64,000 nt of DNA, taken from NCBI RefSeq assembly GCF_024713945.1, contig NC_134682.1:2356001-2420000 (forward strand), written 5' to 3'. This stretch comes from Dermatophagoides farinae. Lineage: Eukaryota; Arthropoda; Arachnida; Sarcoptiformes; Pyroglyphidae. Shown here one piece after another: positions 23,301 through 36,632 of this stretch. The position numbers and the translations under genes were made by a program. The notes below the pieces were generated by a model, which was not told where the DNA came from, made no database searches, and saw only the letters and a list, made by a program, of their open reading frames with translations. Every line of letters starts with the position of its first letter. The first letter of the stretch is position 1.

Positions 23301-25583
23301 TCCGATCATATCTTCGGCACGGAAACCGAACATTTTTTCAATTGATTGATTAACATATCGTATATCATGTGATGGACCAGTAATGACTACACCATCTTTA
23401 CAGGAATCAATGGCCATCATCATTGTTTGTGCGGCACGTAATTTCATTTGCATCGGTAATTCAAATACACATAATTGAATCAATTCGTTTTGATAATAAC
23501 CACAACCTTGAGAAACGGTTTCCGATATACACTATATATTTGATTCGATAAATAAAATAACATGTCTATAAATAGACGATATCCTAATAATAACTAACTA
23601 ACTAATGAAACATACCCGATTGAAACCGGATTTATAAATGTCCATCATCATCATCATATGATGATGATGATAATAAGATTCATCATCCGGTTTTTCATTA
23701 TTATCATAAAAGTTTTTATTCATTAATGCCATAACTATGGTAAATTCACTGCCTTTTATATCACGAATTGCTCTATAATAGTTGACAGTTATTTTTTTTA
23801 TTATTGATAACATAACAAAAATATTAACAAATCAAATCATAAAAAAAACTTACCTGCACAAATTTAATGAATCCAAAGTTGGCTGCTGCTGTCTATTATC
23901 ACAAAATAATAACGTTGTTGATGATGATGATGATGATGATGCGGGCGGATGTGAAGATGATGAATCTTGTAAAAGAAATTTTGTTCTAGCCGAATTATTA
24001 CTATCAAAACGAACATGTCGTTGTTGTTGTTGTTGCTGATGATGATCATGATAATGATGATGTTGATGATTATACACATGAGATCGGCTGTCAATTATGA
24101 TTAGCTCATGTTGTTTTTCAACATATAAATTCATAGCCGATTCTTTTGTATCGACTAAATCGATAATTGTGAAACCAGATTTTTTTCCAGCATCACATAA
24201 CCATTTGGCATGATTATCATATTTATCATTGAATACTAACAACAGCTATATATATGTTTTATGGGAGAATTTGTATTCAAAAAAAAAGAGAAAAAGAAAG
24301 AGAGAAAGAGAAAGAAAAAGAATATTACATTTGGGAATAACCGAAACCAAAACCCAAAATTTGTCAAACCCATTCTTTCATTTATTCAAATGTATTTTGT
24401 TTTCAACAAACATACCTTTGGATTTTTCATTTCAATATTCATACGGCCAAATTGTATGAATGGTTGATGTAACTGTTCAACCATTGTGTTGGTTGTGATT
24501 GTCGATTGCTGCTGCTGTTGCTGTTGTTGTTGTTGTTTATTATTATTGCTATTAATATTCATGGCCATACGAAGCATTTGTGTTGAGCCAGATAATTCAT
24601 TAATTTGTGATACATATTTACCGCTGCTGCTGCTGCTGCTGCTGATGTTGTTATTTGTGTTCATAGTTTGTACAGCGGATAATGATTGATCTGAAAGCTA
24701 TAATAATTATGTATCGTTTTATTATTTGTTATGTCAGAAAGATGGAAAAAAAAGAATGAAAAAAAAAATTGATCAACACAAATAAATACACATATATCTT
24801 GTCTTGATATATATTAAATTTCTATAGAACAAAAGAAAAATATTTTCAAAAATATATTCTCATTCATCCTTCATTGGATTGATGTTCAGGTTGCTAACAG
24901 TGAAAAAATAGAGATAAGAAATTTTTTTTTTTTTTTTGCTAATCCTTATCACCCACCAATCAACCCATACTATTAATTATTGTTGTATTGAAATAAAAGG
25001 CTATTGTACCGAGTTGTATGTGTTTAGAGTATAATTGATATCATCATCATCAAATTTCTTATTATCAGTGCCCATTGTCGTCGTTGTCGTTGTCGTCGTC
25101 TTAGATAAACTCGGCAGCGATACTTGCCTGATACAGGTTTTGTAAACCATTTGTATGTTTTTTTTTTTTTTTTTGGATAATTATGGAAAAATTTTTTTTT
25201 CTTACATTTGGTACCGTGTGTGTGTGTGTGTAAATGTTCCTGAGGAGATTATTTCCATCAAGTATTGTATTGGGCGACGACCACGAAAACCAAAAAAAAA
25301 AATTGATGCCGGCAAATGATCATACCAATTTGTTGGTTAAGTGGATTTTTCATTTCATTTTTTTTCTTTCTTTTAAGAAGTTTTTTTTTGCAATATGAAA
25401 ACTTAAAAATCCCTCATTCCATCATCATCATCATAAATATTATGATGATGATGATTATAAACAGCAGCAATATAATCAATTATGGCGCCTACCTAATCAC
25501 ATATAGTCGGGCTAGATTTTTTTTTTTAATATCTGGATCGGTTGATTAATTAATTAATTAACTAATCAGATCTATGATCGCAT

Positions 25584-25649
<66 letters not shown>

Positions 25650-28600
25650 CTCCTTTATACACACGTACACATTTATATAAATGTTATCGATATGAAAAAA
25701 AAGAAAAAGAAAAATTAATTGATTGATTTATGGCCCACTTTAAAATCAAGAAGGATGTTTATCGATCCAAATTTTGTTTGTATGTGTGTGTGTATTCTAT
25801 TGGTGTAATTATTATCATCACCATCATCATCATCATCAACATCCAAATACAGCCATAAAAATATATATTAGACATTGTCGTAATCGTAAAAAAAAATTTC
25901 GATATCATTTGTGTTTGTAATGTCATAGACACACATATACAATAAATATAAAGTATATATATCGAGTACTTTGCTTATGGACAATAATAATATATAATTG
26001 CACAAATATTGTCACCTCCACACATGGCACTTAATTATTTATGGCCTTTGTTGTTGTTAGATGTATGATATATGCCTAACTGATTGTTGCGTGTGTGTGT
26101 TTTTATTTGGTAGTGATAAATTTCAAATTTCAATGATGACCATATATTTTGTTATTACGTTTCTGTATGTATGTACAATAGATTGAATTTAAATTGGAAA
26201 AATCAAAAATCATATCAAAATTAAAAAACGATTGATTTGGTTGAAACGTTGCACACACAAAAAAAACTAATTCATAGTTTTATTCATGTATTTGCGTGCC
26301 CGTTGTTTTTTTTAAATGATATTCAAAGATGTTTTTTTTCTTTGGTAATTCTGGTGTATATAAACAACACTATATCAACCGATTGTATATCGGACAATTT
26401 TTTTTGTGCTGAACAAAAACAAACAAAGAAAAATTTGATCAAACAGATTTTGATGCCGAAACTAATGATAACAATCAATAATGTATTAGCCGGGTATTAC
26501 ACAATACAGAATATATATATATTTAGAACCAATTTACCTGAAAATATTCAACATTTCAAATCCTCTGGATTAAAAAAAATAGTTTCAACATCATCATCAT
26601 ATATAATAAGATAAAGGCAGAAAAAAAATGATGATGATGATGATATTTTGATCAATTTTCATTGTTTTGTTTTGTTTTTTTTTTTTTTTTTTTTTTTTGG
26701 TCATATGATAATGCTACACACACACACACATACACTGAAAAACATACAAGAATTCAGGAATGAACAGATAACAACGACAAGAACCGCGAAACAGAAAAAA
26801 ATAGAATAAAAAATTCTGTAAATTCTCTTTTTTTTGTTGGCTGTAAGTTGACTGATATATAGAATAGAATTTATAAAGTAAAGAAAAATGATGATGATGA
26901 TCATCATCATCATCGTTATTTTTGAAAAAAAGAAACGCTTCTTTTGTGTGTTTGTGTGTGTGTGTGTCGATTGACACAATCAGCACATTCTCGTCATCAT
27001 TATCATCATCGTTATTTTATTATTATTCGTTAAGAGAATCATTCAATCATTTATTTTTTTTTTCTTCACTCTGAATTCATCATCATCATTTACCTCTCTC
27101 ATCCAAGCAACCCAAACAAAAACTAAATGAATAAAATTCCTTTTCTTCATACACACACACACACTCGAACACATCTTGATTTTATATTTAATTTCTCCAC
27201 ACTAACTAACTATGAAATGAAAATGAATGAATGAATCAAGAAAAAAAAAGATGAAAATTAATTTATCATCATCAAAGGGCAAAAGATCTAGCATCATAAA
27301 TATACAGACACACGTCATCATCATCATTCAGTAATTAAATCCATGGCTACCAATTTTTTTTTATTTTTTTTTACTGATGGATAAAAATATGATGAGAATG
27401 ATGATGATGATGATGATGTGCATACATACGTATCCGTCGTCATTGACAAGATACAGAAATATTTACACTACACTACACGTGCCTGCTTCTGCTGCTGCAG
27501 ATGATGTTTATGCACAATTTCGTTTTTTTTTTCTCATAATGAATAAATTTATCAGATTTTTGTTTCTGTTTTACTTTTTTTTTCTTGTTTGTTTCAAATG
27601 ACGTCTTGAATTGATAATGAATGAAAAAAAAATCTGGAAAATGTTTGTGTGTGTGTGAGTGTGGGGGGTGGATAGGGGAAAAAAGTACATCATTCATTTT
27701 ATTCTACTTGCCGTCTATCTGTTTAATCAAAATTTAAAAAAAATGAAATTATTATAATGCTGATGGCCTAATCTTTATCTGTTCTTTTTTTTCCAATTGA
27801 AATCTGATAGATTTTTAGTCGAAAAAAAAAAGATTTTTTTCCTCTCGTTTCGTTTCGTTTCGTTTCGTTTTTTTTTTTTTTTTTTTGGTTTCCGAGGAAG
27901 CCAATTTTATTTTTCATATTTTTATTTCATTTTAACTTCAATAATATAATTTGCTTCAGGCATTTTAATTCATTTATTTTTTGCTGCTGTTTAGTGTTGG
28001 CCATTTATGTCATTTCGTTTCGTTACATGGTCAAACGAAAACGAAAATTGATTAATTTTGAGAATTTAAAGAGATAAATAAAAATTTTTCAAGTGTGAAA
28101 TGTTTTTCTTTTTTTAGTTAAGTGAGATCCATATCGTCATCATTTGAAACAGGAATACGATACCAAAGTCAAGGACAGAATGAATGAATGATTTTTTTTT
28201 TTTTTTTTGCTACCCCTTCATTATTCATGATCTATTCAAATGAAATGTTGGCTTCACTGTCTAAATTCATTGTTTTTTTTTCTAGATTTTGTTTTGTTTT
28301 TTTTTTTTTTTTTGGTTTTGATACACAATGGTCACTTACCGAACATTGTCCCAAAAGATTGTATGATTGTGTGGATTTGGATTGTGTTGGCGATGATGAT
28401 GATGGTGGTAGCAGCGGCGGCTGATCACGATATGGCTCTAATCGAGCTATCGTAGCTGAGGTAGTTGAATTAATTCGATTAAACATTGATGATGATGATG
28501 ATGAACCATATAGACAACAATATGGTTGATGGCAATGATTATTGGCACCTGATGATGACTTTGGATTGATAATTCGTTTTTGATGACGGCAACAATAATG

Positions 28601-29785
28601 ATGATGATAATGTTCATCATCATCATTGTCCATTTTTTTCTTTTGTTGTTGGCAACTTTTATCGATTATTTGATCAGATCGTTTAATTTTTTTCTTCATC
28701 TGATTCTTGTGTTGTTGATCACAAATATTTTCGACATTTTTTATTTGTTTCTGTTCATTGCTGTTTGTTTGATTAATTATGGCCGAATTATGATCATTAC
28801 GATGACCGGACATTGATTCTTGGGAACAAAGTTTACATTGTATAGATACCGGTAATGATGATGCTATTATTGAGCTTTGTTGTGGTTGTTGTCCATCCAT
28901 TTCATCATCCATATAATCACGGCTACGACGATTATTTTTTGTAGCCATATTTGTAACGATCAAACTATTATTAGTATTTGAAAAGTTTGCACTAGATGTA
29001 GGCGATAAATGTTCCATACTACAAGTACCAACAATTGTTGTTGGTGGTTGTACGACAGATAATTCTGATGCTATTGAATGAAGACCAGTTAATGATGCCG
29101 ATATGGATTTAGTATGAACACTTTCAGCTGTATTCTCTTTACGATTATGATGGCGATGATGATGATGATGATGATGATGTTTGTGATCAGATTTTGTTGT
29201 TGTCGATGTTGAATTATTATCATATTGTTGACGACAAAAATCAAAACGAATAGATTGAAATAGACCACAAGAATAATTACGCTTATCGTCGCTTAAATTA
29301 TCATCATCATCATCAATATCGCAACATTCTGATGATAATGATGATGATGATGATGATGATGTAGGTGAAATGTTAATTTTTTTATCCAATTCCTTATTGT
29401 TGTTATTCTTTTTTTGTCGTTTTTTCAATGATGATAATCGTATCTTGGACGGACTATTTAATATTGTTGTCGGTATTGTAATTGATGATTTTAAGTTATT
29501 TTTAGTTTTATTATTATTATTGTTGTTGTTGTTGTGACGATCTAGTTTACATTGATTTGTTGTTGTTGTTGTTGTTGAAATTTGTTGCTGAGTTATATTT
29601 GTAGTTGTTGTTGGTTGTCGTTGCTGTTGGTCATCATCATCATCATCTGATTGATGGCTTTTATTATTATTATTATTATTATTATTGATATTTGTTGTGG
29701 CGGAGGTATTGGAGTTGTTGGTGGTGGTGGTGGTGGTGGATGAGGCAGAAGCAGCAGAAGCTTGGGTGCTTGGTGTGCAGCCCAT
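20388..29785 (-). CDS. PDE8: High-affinity cAMP phosphodiesterase 8
   Basis: Fifteen exons assembled by frame: 28340-29785, 24416-24697, 23854-24245, 23616-23772, 23220-23531, 23024-23112, 22854-22927, 22660-22767, 22468-22529, 22181-22348, 21812-22086, 21357-21683, 20832-21282, 20620-20749 and 20388-20551; they give 1478 residues with no frame conflict. The start MGCTPS matches MGCAPS of human PDE8A (likely acylated). After a 480-residue low-complexity leader come a receiver-like domain (LLLVF, then ELIIID, AGFNR-type end SGFNR), a PAS domain ([20 protein letters not shown]), the linker [10 protein letters not shown], and the catalytic domain: [64 protein letters not shown] and SQIGFIDYF. 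The metal-binding His/Asp residues and the purine-clamp Gln are present. It hydrolyses cAMP. An alternative first exon lies at 25010-25150. Confidence 0.93.
25010..25150 (-). CDS. PDE8: Alternative first coding exon of PDE8
   Basis: An open exon from ATG (25150) to a phase-0 donor TCG|GTACAA, matching the phase-0 acceptor of the common exon at 24697. It encodes 47 residues: [17 protein letters not shown], a run of eight Thr, then [19 protein letters not shown]. Spliced to the common exons it would give a PDE8 of 1043 residues without the long leader. No acceptor upstream keeps frame with the MGCTPS exon, because the only plausible AG (before GCAAGTATC) leads to a stop. It therefore behaves like a separate first exon with its own promoter. 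A second in-frame ATG is at 25075. It is inferred from frame and splice sites only. Confidence 0.5.
25594..25648. repeat. Long CA dinucleotide microsatellite
   Basis: About 27 uninterrupted AC units, the longest pure dinucleotide run in the window, in the first intron of PDE8. Confidence 0.95.
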
Positions 29786-31923
29786 TATATAATTCCAATG
29801 GAATTTGTCCTATTTACTTCCGGACATTTGTGTATGTATATATCGTTTTTATTATTTCCGTTTTGTTAAAATTTCAATAATAATAATGATGATGATGATG
29901 ATGATGATGATTAAATGTTGATGGTTGATATACACAAACAAACACATACAATCAACAAAAGCCAATGACTACACATTTCTTCTTTTCATTCAAGTACAGG
30001 ATATTGAATAACAATAACAACAACAGCAGCAGCACCAACAACAACTACAACAACAACAACAACAACGAACGAAATAAAAACAGACCAGGCTTTTTTTTGA
30101 TTATTATTTTGTTCAATTGATGTAGTCAACCTGGTTGTATTTCGGTAAATGATAATAATAATAATAATAATAATGACAAATCGATGAAGATTCCGGTTTC
30201 AGAATAAATGAATACATGAAAATCACGTAAATGGAATTGAAATTGGAGAAAAAATATATATATATATCTTTTACACATTAATCATCACATGCATGTATAA
30301 TGATAGTAAACACCCAAATTTATGGCGCCCAAATTTTCGATTTCATTTTCAAAAATATAAAAGGTATTCCAGCAAAAACAGACACACACACACACACACA
30401 CAACGATTGAATGGTCAAAAAGAAAATGAAATTGAACACACAGAGAAACACATAGCCGATCAGCCTGTGTATTGTAGGCTAAAACACTACAACACTACTG
30501 TCATTGTAGAAACTAACCAACCAACAAACCAGCCAAAGAAAACTAACAAATAAAATTTTTTTTTTTTTTATTTGGAGAATCGAATCACAGTATGTGCGTT
30601 TGCCCATGTGTCTATGTATTTATTGTATGTATGTATGTGTGTGTGTGTGTGTCTTCTCCAAATCGTTGATATGAAATAAATGATGTGATGTGATGCTTTA
30701 ATAAAACTATGATGATGATGGAAAAAAACTAGCAATTTTTTTCTGTTGTTGTTGTTGTTGTTTTCGGGATTCCTTTATCATTATTATATACACACAAACA
30801 CACACAAAAAAAAATACAAATACAGGTATATATCAACAACAGTTGTTATACTGTTGCTGCTAGTTTATTTATAATAATATAAAAATATAATAACCTACAC
30901 AGTGTTAGCTAGATAGCTAGCTAGCTTTTTCTTCTTCTTTTCATCATCATCATCATCGTTATTTGCAAAGCTTTATCCAATTTGTTCTCGATTTTTTTTT
31001 TACTGATATTTTTAATGCTGTTGTTGTTGTTGTCGGTTGATTATTATATTATATGTATGTATATGTTCTGTTCTATTTTGTTCATTTTTTTTTCTGTAAT
31101 AATAAAAAAAAAATAATAAACAGCAGACATATAGTTGTCGATGTCGTCTTCGTTGTCGTTTTCGTTATTGTCGGTTGTTATCACTCAATTTCCTTTTAGT
31201 TCAATTTTTTTTTCATTCATTCATTCATTTCATTTCATTTCAATACCAATTCCACACATTTCATATATATATAACACACACACACACACACACATACACA
31301 TGGATAGAGTATAGGTTTAATTCTGAATGTGAATATGTAGCTAGATGTTTTTAACCTGTACATACAAACATAGCCAAAAAAAAATAGAGAGAAAGAAATT
31401 GTTTTTTTTTTTTTTATTTATTTTTGACAAATTAAATCCAAAAAAAAAACGTTGCAGCAGCATCATCATCAGTGATAAACATACATTCATACATGCATAA
31501 TACTGACAAACTATGCATACATTGCACAGACATACACACACACACATAAACACAAAACATCACATAAATTCTAATCTCATTTTCATTTCATTTCATTTGT
31601 CGTCGTTTGTCAATGTTGATGTATATATATATATATATAGAATAACAATATATAAATGAACGCAAAGACTGTTTGTGTGTGTGTGTGTGTGTGTTTGTGT
31701 TTCAATTAAATTTTTGTACATTTTCTTTTTTAAATGTTCGTTTTTTTAAAAAAAACAAGTAAAACGATGATGAAGGGCACCCTATTCATTTACGATCATC
31801 ATCATCATCATCGTCGTCGTTGTAGTCGTCGTCGTCGTCATCGCCGTAATTATCATTATCATTATCGTCGTTGAATTTTTTTTTTTCTTTTTATTTTCAA
31901 TATATTCGAAATAGACCGGCATT

Positions 31924-31999
31924 ATGATGATGATGATGATGATGAATAATGATGATGATGATGATGATGAATAATGATGATGATGATGATGATGATGAT
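31924..31999. repeat. Interrupted GAT trinucleotide array
   Basis: Three blocks of GAT units separated by AATAAT, so the array looks like a short higher-order repeat (block of six to eight GATs plus GAATAAT). Confidence 0.9.
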
Positions 32000-32435
32000 C
32001 ACATCATATACACAAATCACTTGATATCTTAGATCTTAGTATCGATCAATTCACAAGTGCAAAAAAAAAAATTTTTTTTTTTTTTGAAAGATTCTTTGAT
32101 GACAGATTGATACAAAGAGATGCGTGATAGAGAGAGAGAGAGAGTTAGTTATTGAATGAATGAATATGAAAAAAAGAGACGACGACAACTACAACAACAA
32201 CAACAACAACACTAAACGAATAAAATGAATTAGAATCAATTTATCCTTTTTGAATGAATCGTTCATGTTCATGGACACAGGTATACACACACACACACAC
32301 ACACATATACACATTTATTTATTTATATTGTATCGATGGACATTTTTGAAATGTGAAACGACGTTTTTTTTCTGATTTTTCACAAACACACAGCTTACCT
32401 GGAGCATAACATGTTTATATCGATGTTTTTTTTTT

Positions 32436-32464
32436 GGTTGGTTGGTTGGTTGGTTGGTTGGTTG
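32436..32464. repeat. GGTT tetranucleotide array
   Basis: Seven perfect GGTT units. A CCAA-type counterpart (ACCGACCAACCAACC) occurs near 43025-43050. Confidence 0.9.
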
Positions 32465-35400
32465 TTATTGAAATGAAATTTTTTTTTTTCATTAAAAATC
32501 ATCATCATCAAAATGTTGATGTTAACAATATATTAATTTAATCGTTTTTTCTTCTTCTTTTCAATATACGGCCATCCAGCAATAACCAAGAAAAAAAATA
32601 AAAATAAAAAGAGAAAAAAATCGATGAATTTTTATTTAATTTCTATACGTTTGTTTGTTGAATAATCATGGCCAGGAAAAAAAATGATGATGATAAAGAA
32701 ATATTCAATGGACATTGATGTTGATGTTGATGTTGATGTTGATGATGATGATGATGATACAAACTGGAATGGATTGATTGTCGTCATCATTAATGGTAAT
32801 GATGATGAGAATTGTGAAATTTAAATAATGAAACGCAAATATAATAATCAAAAACAAATCTACAATTTGAAGCAAAACAAAAAAATAAAACAGCTAAATT
32901 CAGCTAGATTCTGTTATTCTGTTGGTTATTCTGGTGGTAGCAAAAAAAAATATGTATGTATGCATATTTATGCATATATGATGAATTGATTAAAAAAAAG
33001 AGAGTCTAGACAAACAAACCGAGTCAGCAAACCAACAAAAGAAAATTTGATTATTATTTTATGCATACAGCAAAAAAAAACAAACAAATTTATTCCATGT
33101 TTGTGAAAGAATCGAATTGAATAAAACGGGTAGATGAATGGATGGATGAAACAATAACAAAAAAAAGGCCATCATCATCATCATCATCATTGATTGTTTT
33201 GTTTGACTCTCTGTCGATTTGATCCGAGACTCAATATTTATACAGATGTCATCATCATCATCATCCTTATCATTGTCAGATATGGTTTCGCTTTTTTTGT
33301 GTTTGGCTGATAATTTTGTTTTTTCATTTGAAATTATGTCATTCAAATTTGGACCAGAAAAAAAATTCTATGACAATGATGATGATAATAATGATGAAAT
33401 TGACAGGACCAGAAATTGGTGTTACAAAAAAAAATGCCGAAGAAAATCTCCATCTTTGAACAGTCGATTCATTTATTTATTTATTTTTTTTTTTTTGGTT
33501 ACATAATAATCTTTTTATAATTAATTTTTATCGGTTTTTTTTCTTTCTTTATTTTGTATCGATCAAACGATCGATTGATTTCATCAATATTCCGGTCTGT
33601 TTCTTCTCGGGATAACGGGAAAAATCCTATCAAATAATTTGTATCGTCAAAAGAAAAACATTATGATAGAACCACCACCATCACACATACACACAAAAAA
33701 AAACAGGAAATTGTTTATCTTTCACACATATATTCAGGTCAATTCATTTGGATTAAATAAACACACACACACACATTGTTTCCTGTGTGTGTGTGTTTAT
33801 TCGTATGATATGATTATTATCGATAATCATAATTGGTATTTTTTTATTTATTTATTATAATAATAACCATAAGTTTCAGTCTATTGTCTGGTTCACATCA
33901 TTATCATTGGGCAATTTTTTTTTTTTTAGATTCATGTGAAAAGGAAACACATGAGCACACCACCACACACACACACATTAAATTTAGTGTGACAAAAAAA
34001 TAAATAAATAAAGATAATACCTTGACGGAATTTAATTTGAGTTCGAGCTGATCATCATCATCATCATCATTGATGGCTGATTATTAAATTTGATGAATGA
34101 TTCATCAGTCACCACACACATACACACACATTAGTCTCATGAATTTTTAATCAATGATTCTATAGAAAAAAAAATCGATCGATGACAAACAAACAATTAC
34201 GATGCCATTGCTAATGTCGTTATATGATGTAGATGTGCCGTTGGCCATTTGTTTGAAAAAACATTTTTCATTTTTATGTTTTTTTATTTTGCTCTAAATT
34301 CTCAACAAGAAGAAGAAGAAGAAGAAAAAATTGTTTGAAAAAAATCATTTTCTGTTTGTTTGTTATGTTTAATTCTTATTATTTGATAGATCGATTGATT
34401 GATTGATTGATTTTATCATTGAATCGATATATAAGATTCATTCATTCATTCATTCATTCTTCATCAATTTGGTTCTTTCCAATGAGTTGTGTTTATACGC
34501 CACCATCATCCACAATTATCATCAATGACACATACACTACTAACACGCACACGAGATGATATGTTTGACGTAAGAGATTCAAACGAAACAAAAAAAAAAT
34601 AAATTTATAATTCAGAAATAAAAAACGAAAATAAAATTATTTTTCAAAAAAAAAACTGATATAACTATTTGTGTGTGTGTGTGTGTGTACGATGGATGTA
34701 CATCGACAAATTCATTTGAGAAAAAAAAAATAGAAAATTGAATTGAACATGTGATTATTAATATCAAGGTTATTTTTTTGGTGCTTCAAGAAGGAATCAT
34801 CGACTTATTTATTTTTATATTTTTTTTTTTGGTATTGACGTGGAAACACACACAAAAAAAAAATTTATTTTTAATTACAACATCACAGAATCGACGACGA
34901 CCATTTCGATCATCTTTTTATAGTAATTCCAAGTTTTGTATTGTACGAAAGAAAAAAAAATTTTTTAAAGAATTTAGCCACCTGATTGAGAAAGAGCAAG
35001 AGCAAAAAAAAAAAGAATTCCAATCACATGGGTGTTTAACTATACTACGTTGTCTATTCTAACTAAACATTGTTTCCAAATATATTGATTGATTTTTGTC
35101 GTTCTAATATTTAATTTCTCTCTGTCTCTCTGTCTCTCTCGCCTCTCTCTATCAATCAATTTCTCAGTTTTTTTTTCTTGTACACACATTATTATAACAA
35201 CAACAAAAAAAATGATGATCAACTTCGTATATATCACACACACACACACAAACAGAGGCCATTCATTAAACTACTGACTACTGCCACTTTTTTTCCGTTT
35301 TTTTTCCGTTGTTTTGACATTATTCGATTCGATTCGTCATCGAGATAGCAATTTTTATTCGCTAAAATCTCAAATCAAAATACATGATAGAAAAATAAGC

Positions 35401-36632
35401 GACAAAATGAATGAATGAAGTAGAAGCAGCAAATAATAAATGAAATGATGATGATGAGCTATAGCCATCATCATCATCATTAACATTAACATTAATGATA
35501 ATATAACAATAACGACCGGTAGTTACCAAATGTATATATGGAGTTTGGGTATTTTTGTAGTTGACGATGATGATGATGATTTGGTTTTTTTTTCATTGTC
35601 GTAAATATTGCAAGTTAACTGATTTCACAATACATGTTTTTTTTGTAGCGCAAATGCTTTTGTGTTGTATTATTTCACTTATATATATCACCATTGACAA
35701 ACAGACACACTCATTACATTGCTGCTGCTTTTGGTTGTGGATATTTTTTTTTTTTTTTTTTTGGTTATCCAAAAAAAAGAATGATGATGATGATGATGAT
35801 GATGTAGATTTTGTTTTCCACAAACACACACACACACACACACACAAGCACAAAAAAAAACTAATCAAAGTGGTAAAAAAGTATAATTTTTTTTTTTGTT
35901 TTTATATATGATGATGATGATGGTTTGGTATATATATATGGCATCGTTGATTATAATGCGCTTGCCCGGCAATTTAAACATCATCATCATCATCATCTTT
36001 ATAAAGATGTGAAAAGATGAACGAACCACCAATCAGTATACTACAATAGGGCGCCATATGGATATGTATACCATTCAGGTATATCTCACCATCAATAACA
36101 ATAACAGTAGTAAACACAAACAGTGTATAAACATTTGGTATTTTTTTTTTTAAATTTCCTCAAAATTTTTATTAAGAAACATTTCTTCTTTATTATAATA
36201 TATTTATAAATATATAGGGGATTATATGTTGTTGTTGTTGTTTGGAATCTTTATATAACACAAATATTCTCCATATGTGTCACATGTGTGTGTGTATCTG
36301 TGTGTGTGTGTGTGTTATCCACCATTCGGATGTAATGAAAAATAATTGAAGAAAAAATCAAATTCTTTTTTTTATCTTCATAGTAGTTGTTGTAGTAGTA
36401 GATAAGAGCAACATTTTTTTAAATAAAATATAATTATTCTAGTATATTGTGTCTTTGTGTATTATGGAGTATATTTGTGTACCATATATAATTTCATAAC
36501 ATTTTTTTTTTAAATCGAAAAAAAACGAATCAATTCCACTATTGAATTTTTTTTTTAGCTTGACTGAATGTGTTTTAGAAACTTGTGTGTATGTGGTGTG
36601 TGTGTGTGTGTGATATTTGGATAAATCATAGT

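Larger units (their letters stand above)
24698..28339 (-). other. First long intron of PDE8, with simple repeats
   Basis: Between the MGCTPS exon and the first common exon lies 3.6 kb of largely simple sequence. It includes a 55-base CA run (25594-25648), GAT/CAT runs, GT and poly-T tracts, and the alternative first exon. I see no other gene. Confidence 0.6.
29786..36632. other. Gene-poor, microsatellite-dense stretch
   Basis: It is 6.8 kb long with no supportable gene. It holds the PDE8 upstream region and the ubiquilin 3' flank. Simple repeats dominate: GAT arrays (31924-31999), a GGTT array (32436-32464), GT runs (31673-31692, 34672-34688), an ATTC run (34438-34460), GATT runs near 34390-34410 and many short A/T homopolymers, often a poly-A run directly followed by poly-T (for example 32060-32086). 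Open frames here translate only the repeats. Confidence 0.6.

Noticed and set aside
25594-25648. CA run considered as a CRISPR-like or satellite array
   Set aside because: It has no spacer structure and is a simple dinucleotide microsatellite.
35561-35911. 116-codon plus-strand frame and its 91-codon antisense partner
   Set aside because: Both consist of F/D/H/T and C/V runs from GAT, CA and T repeats, and there is no ordinary-composition core.
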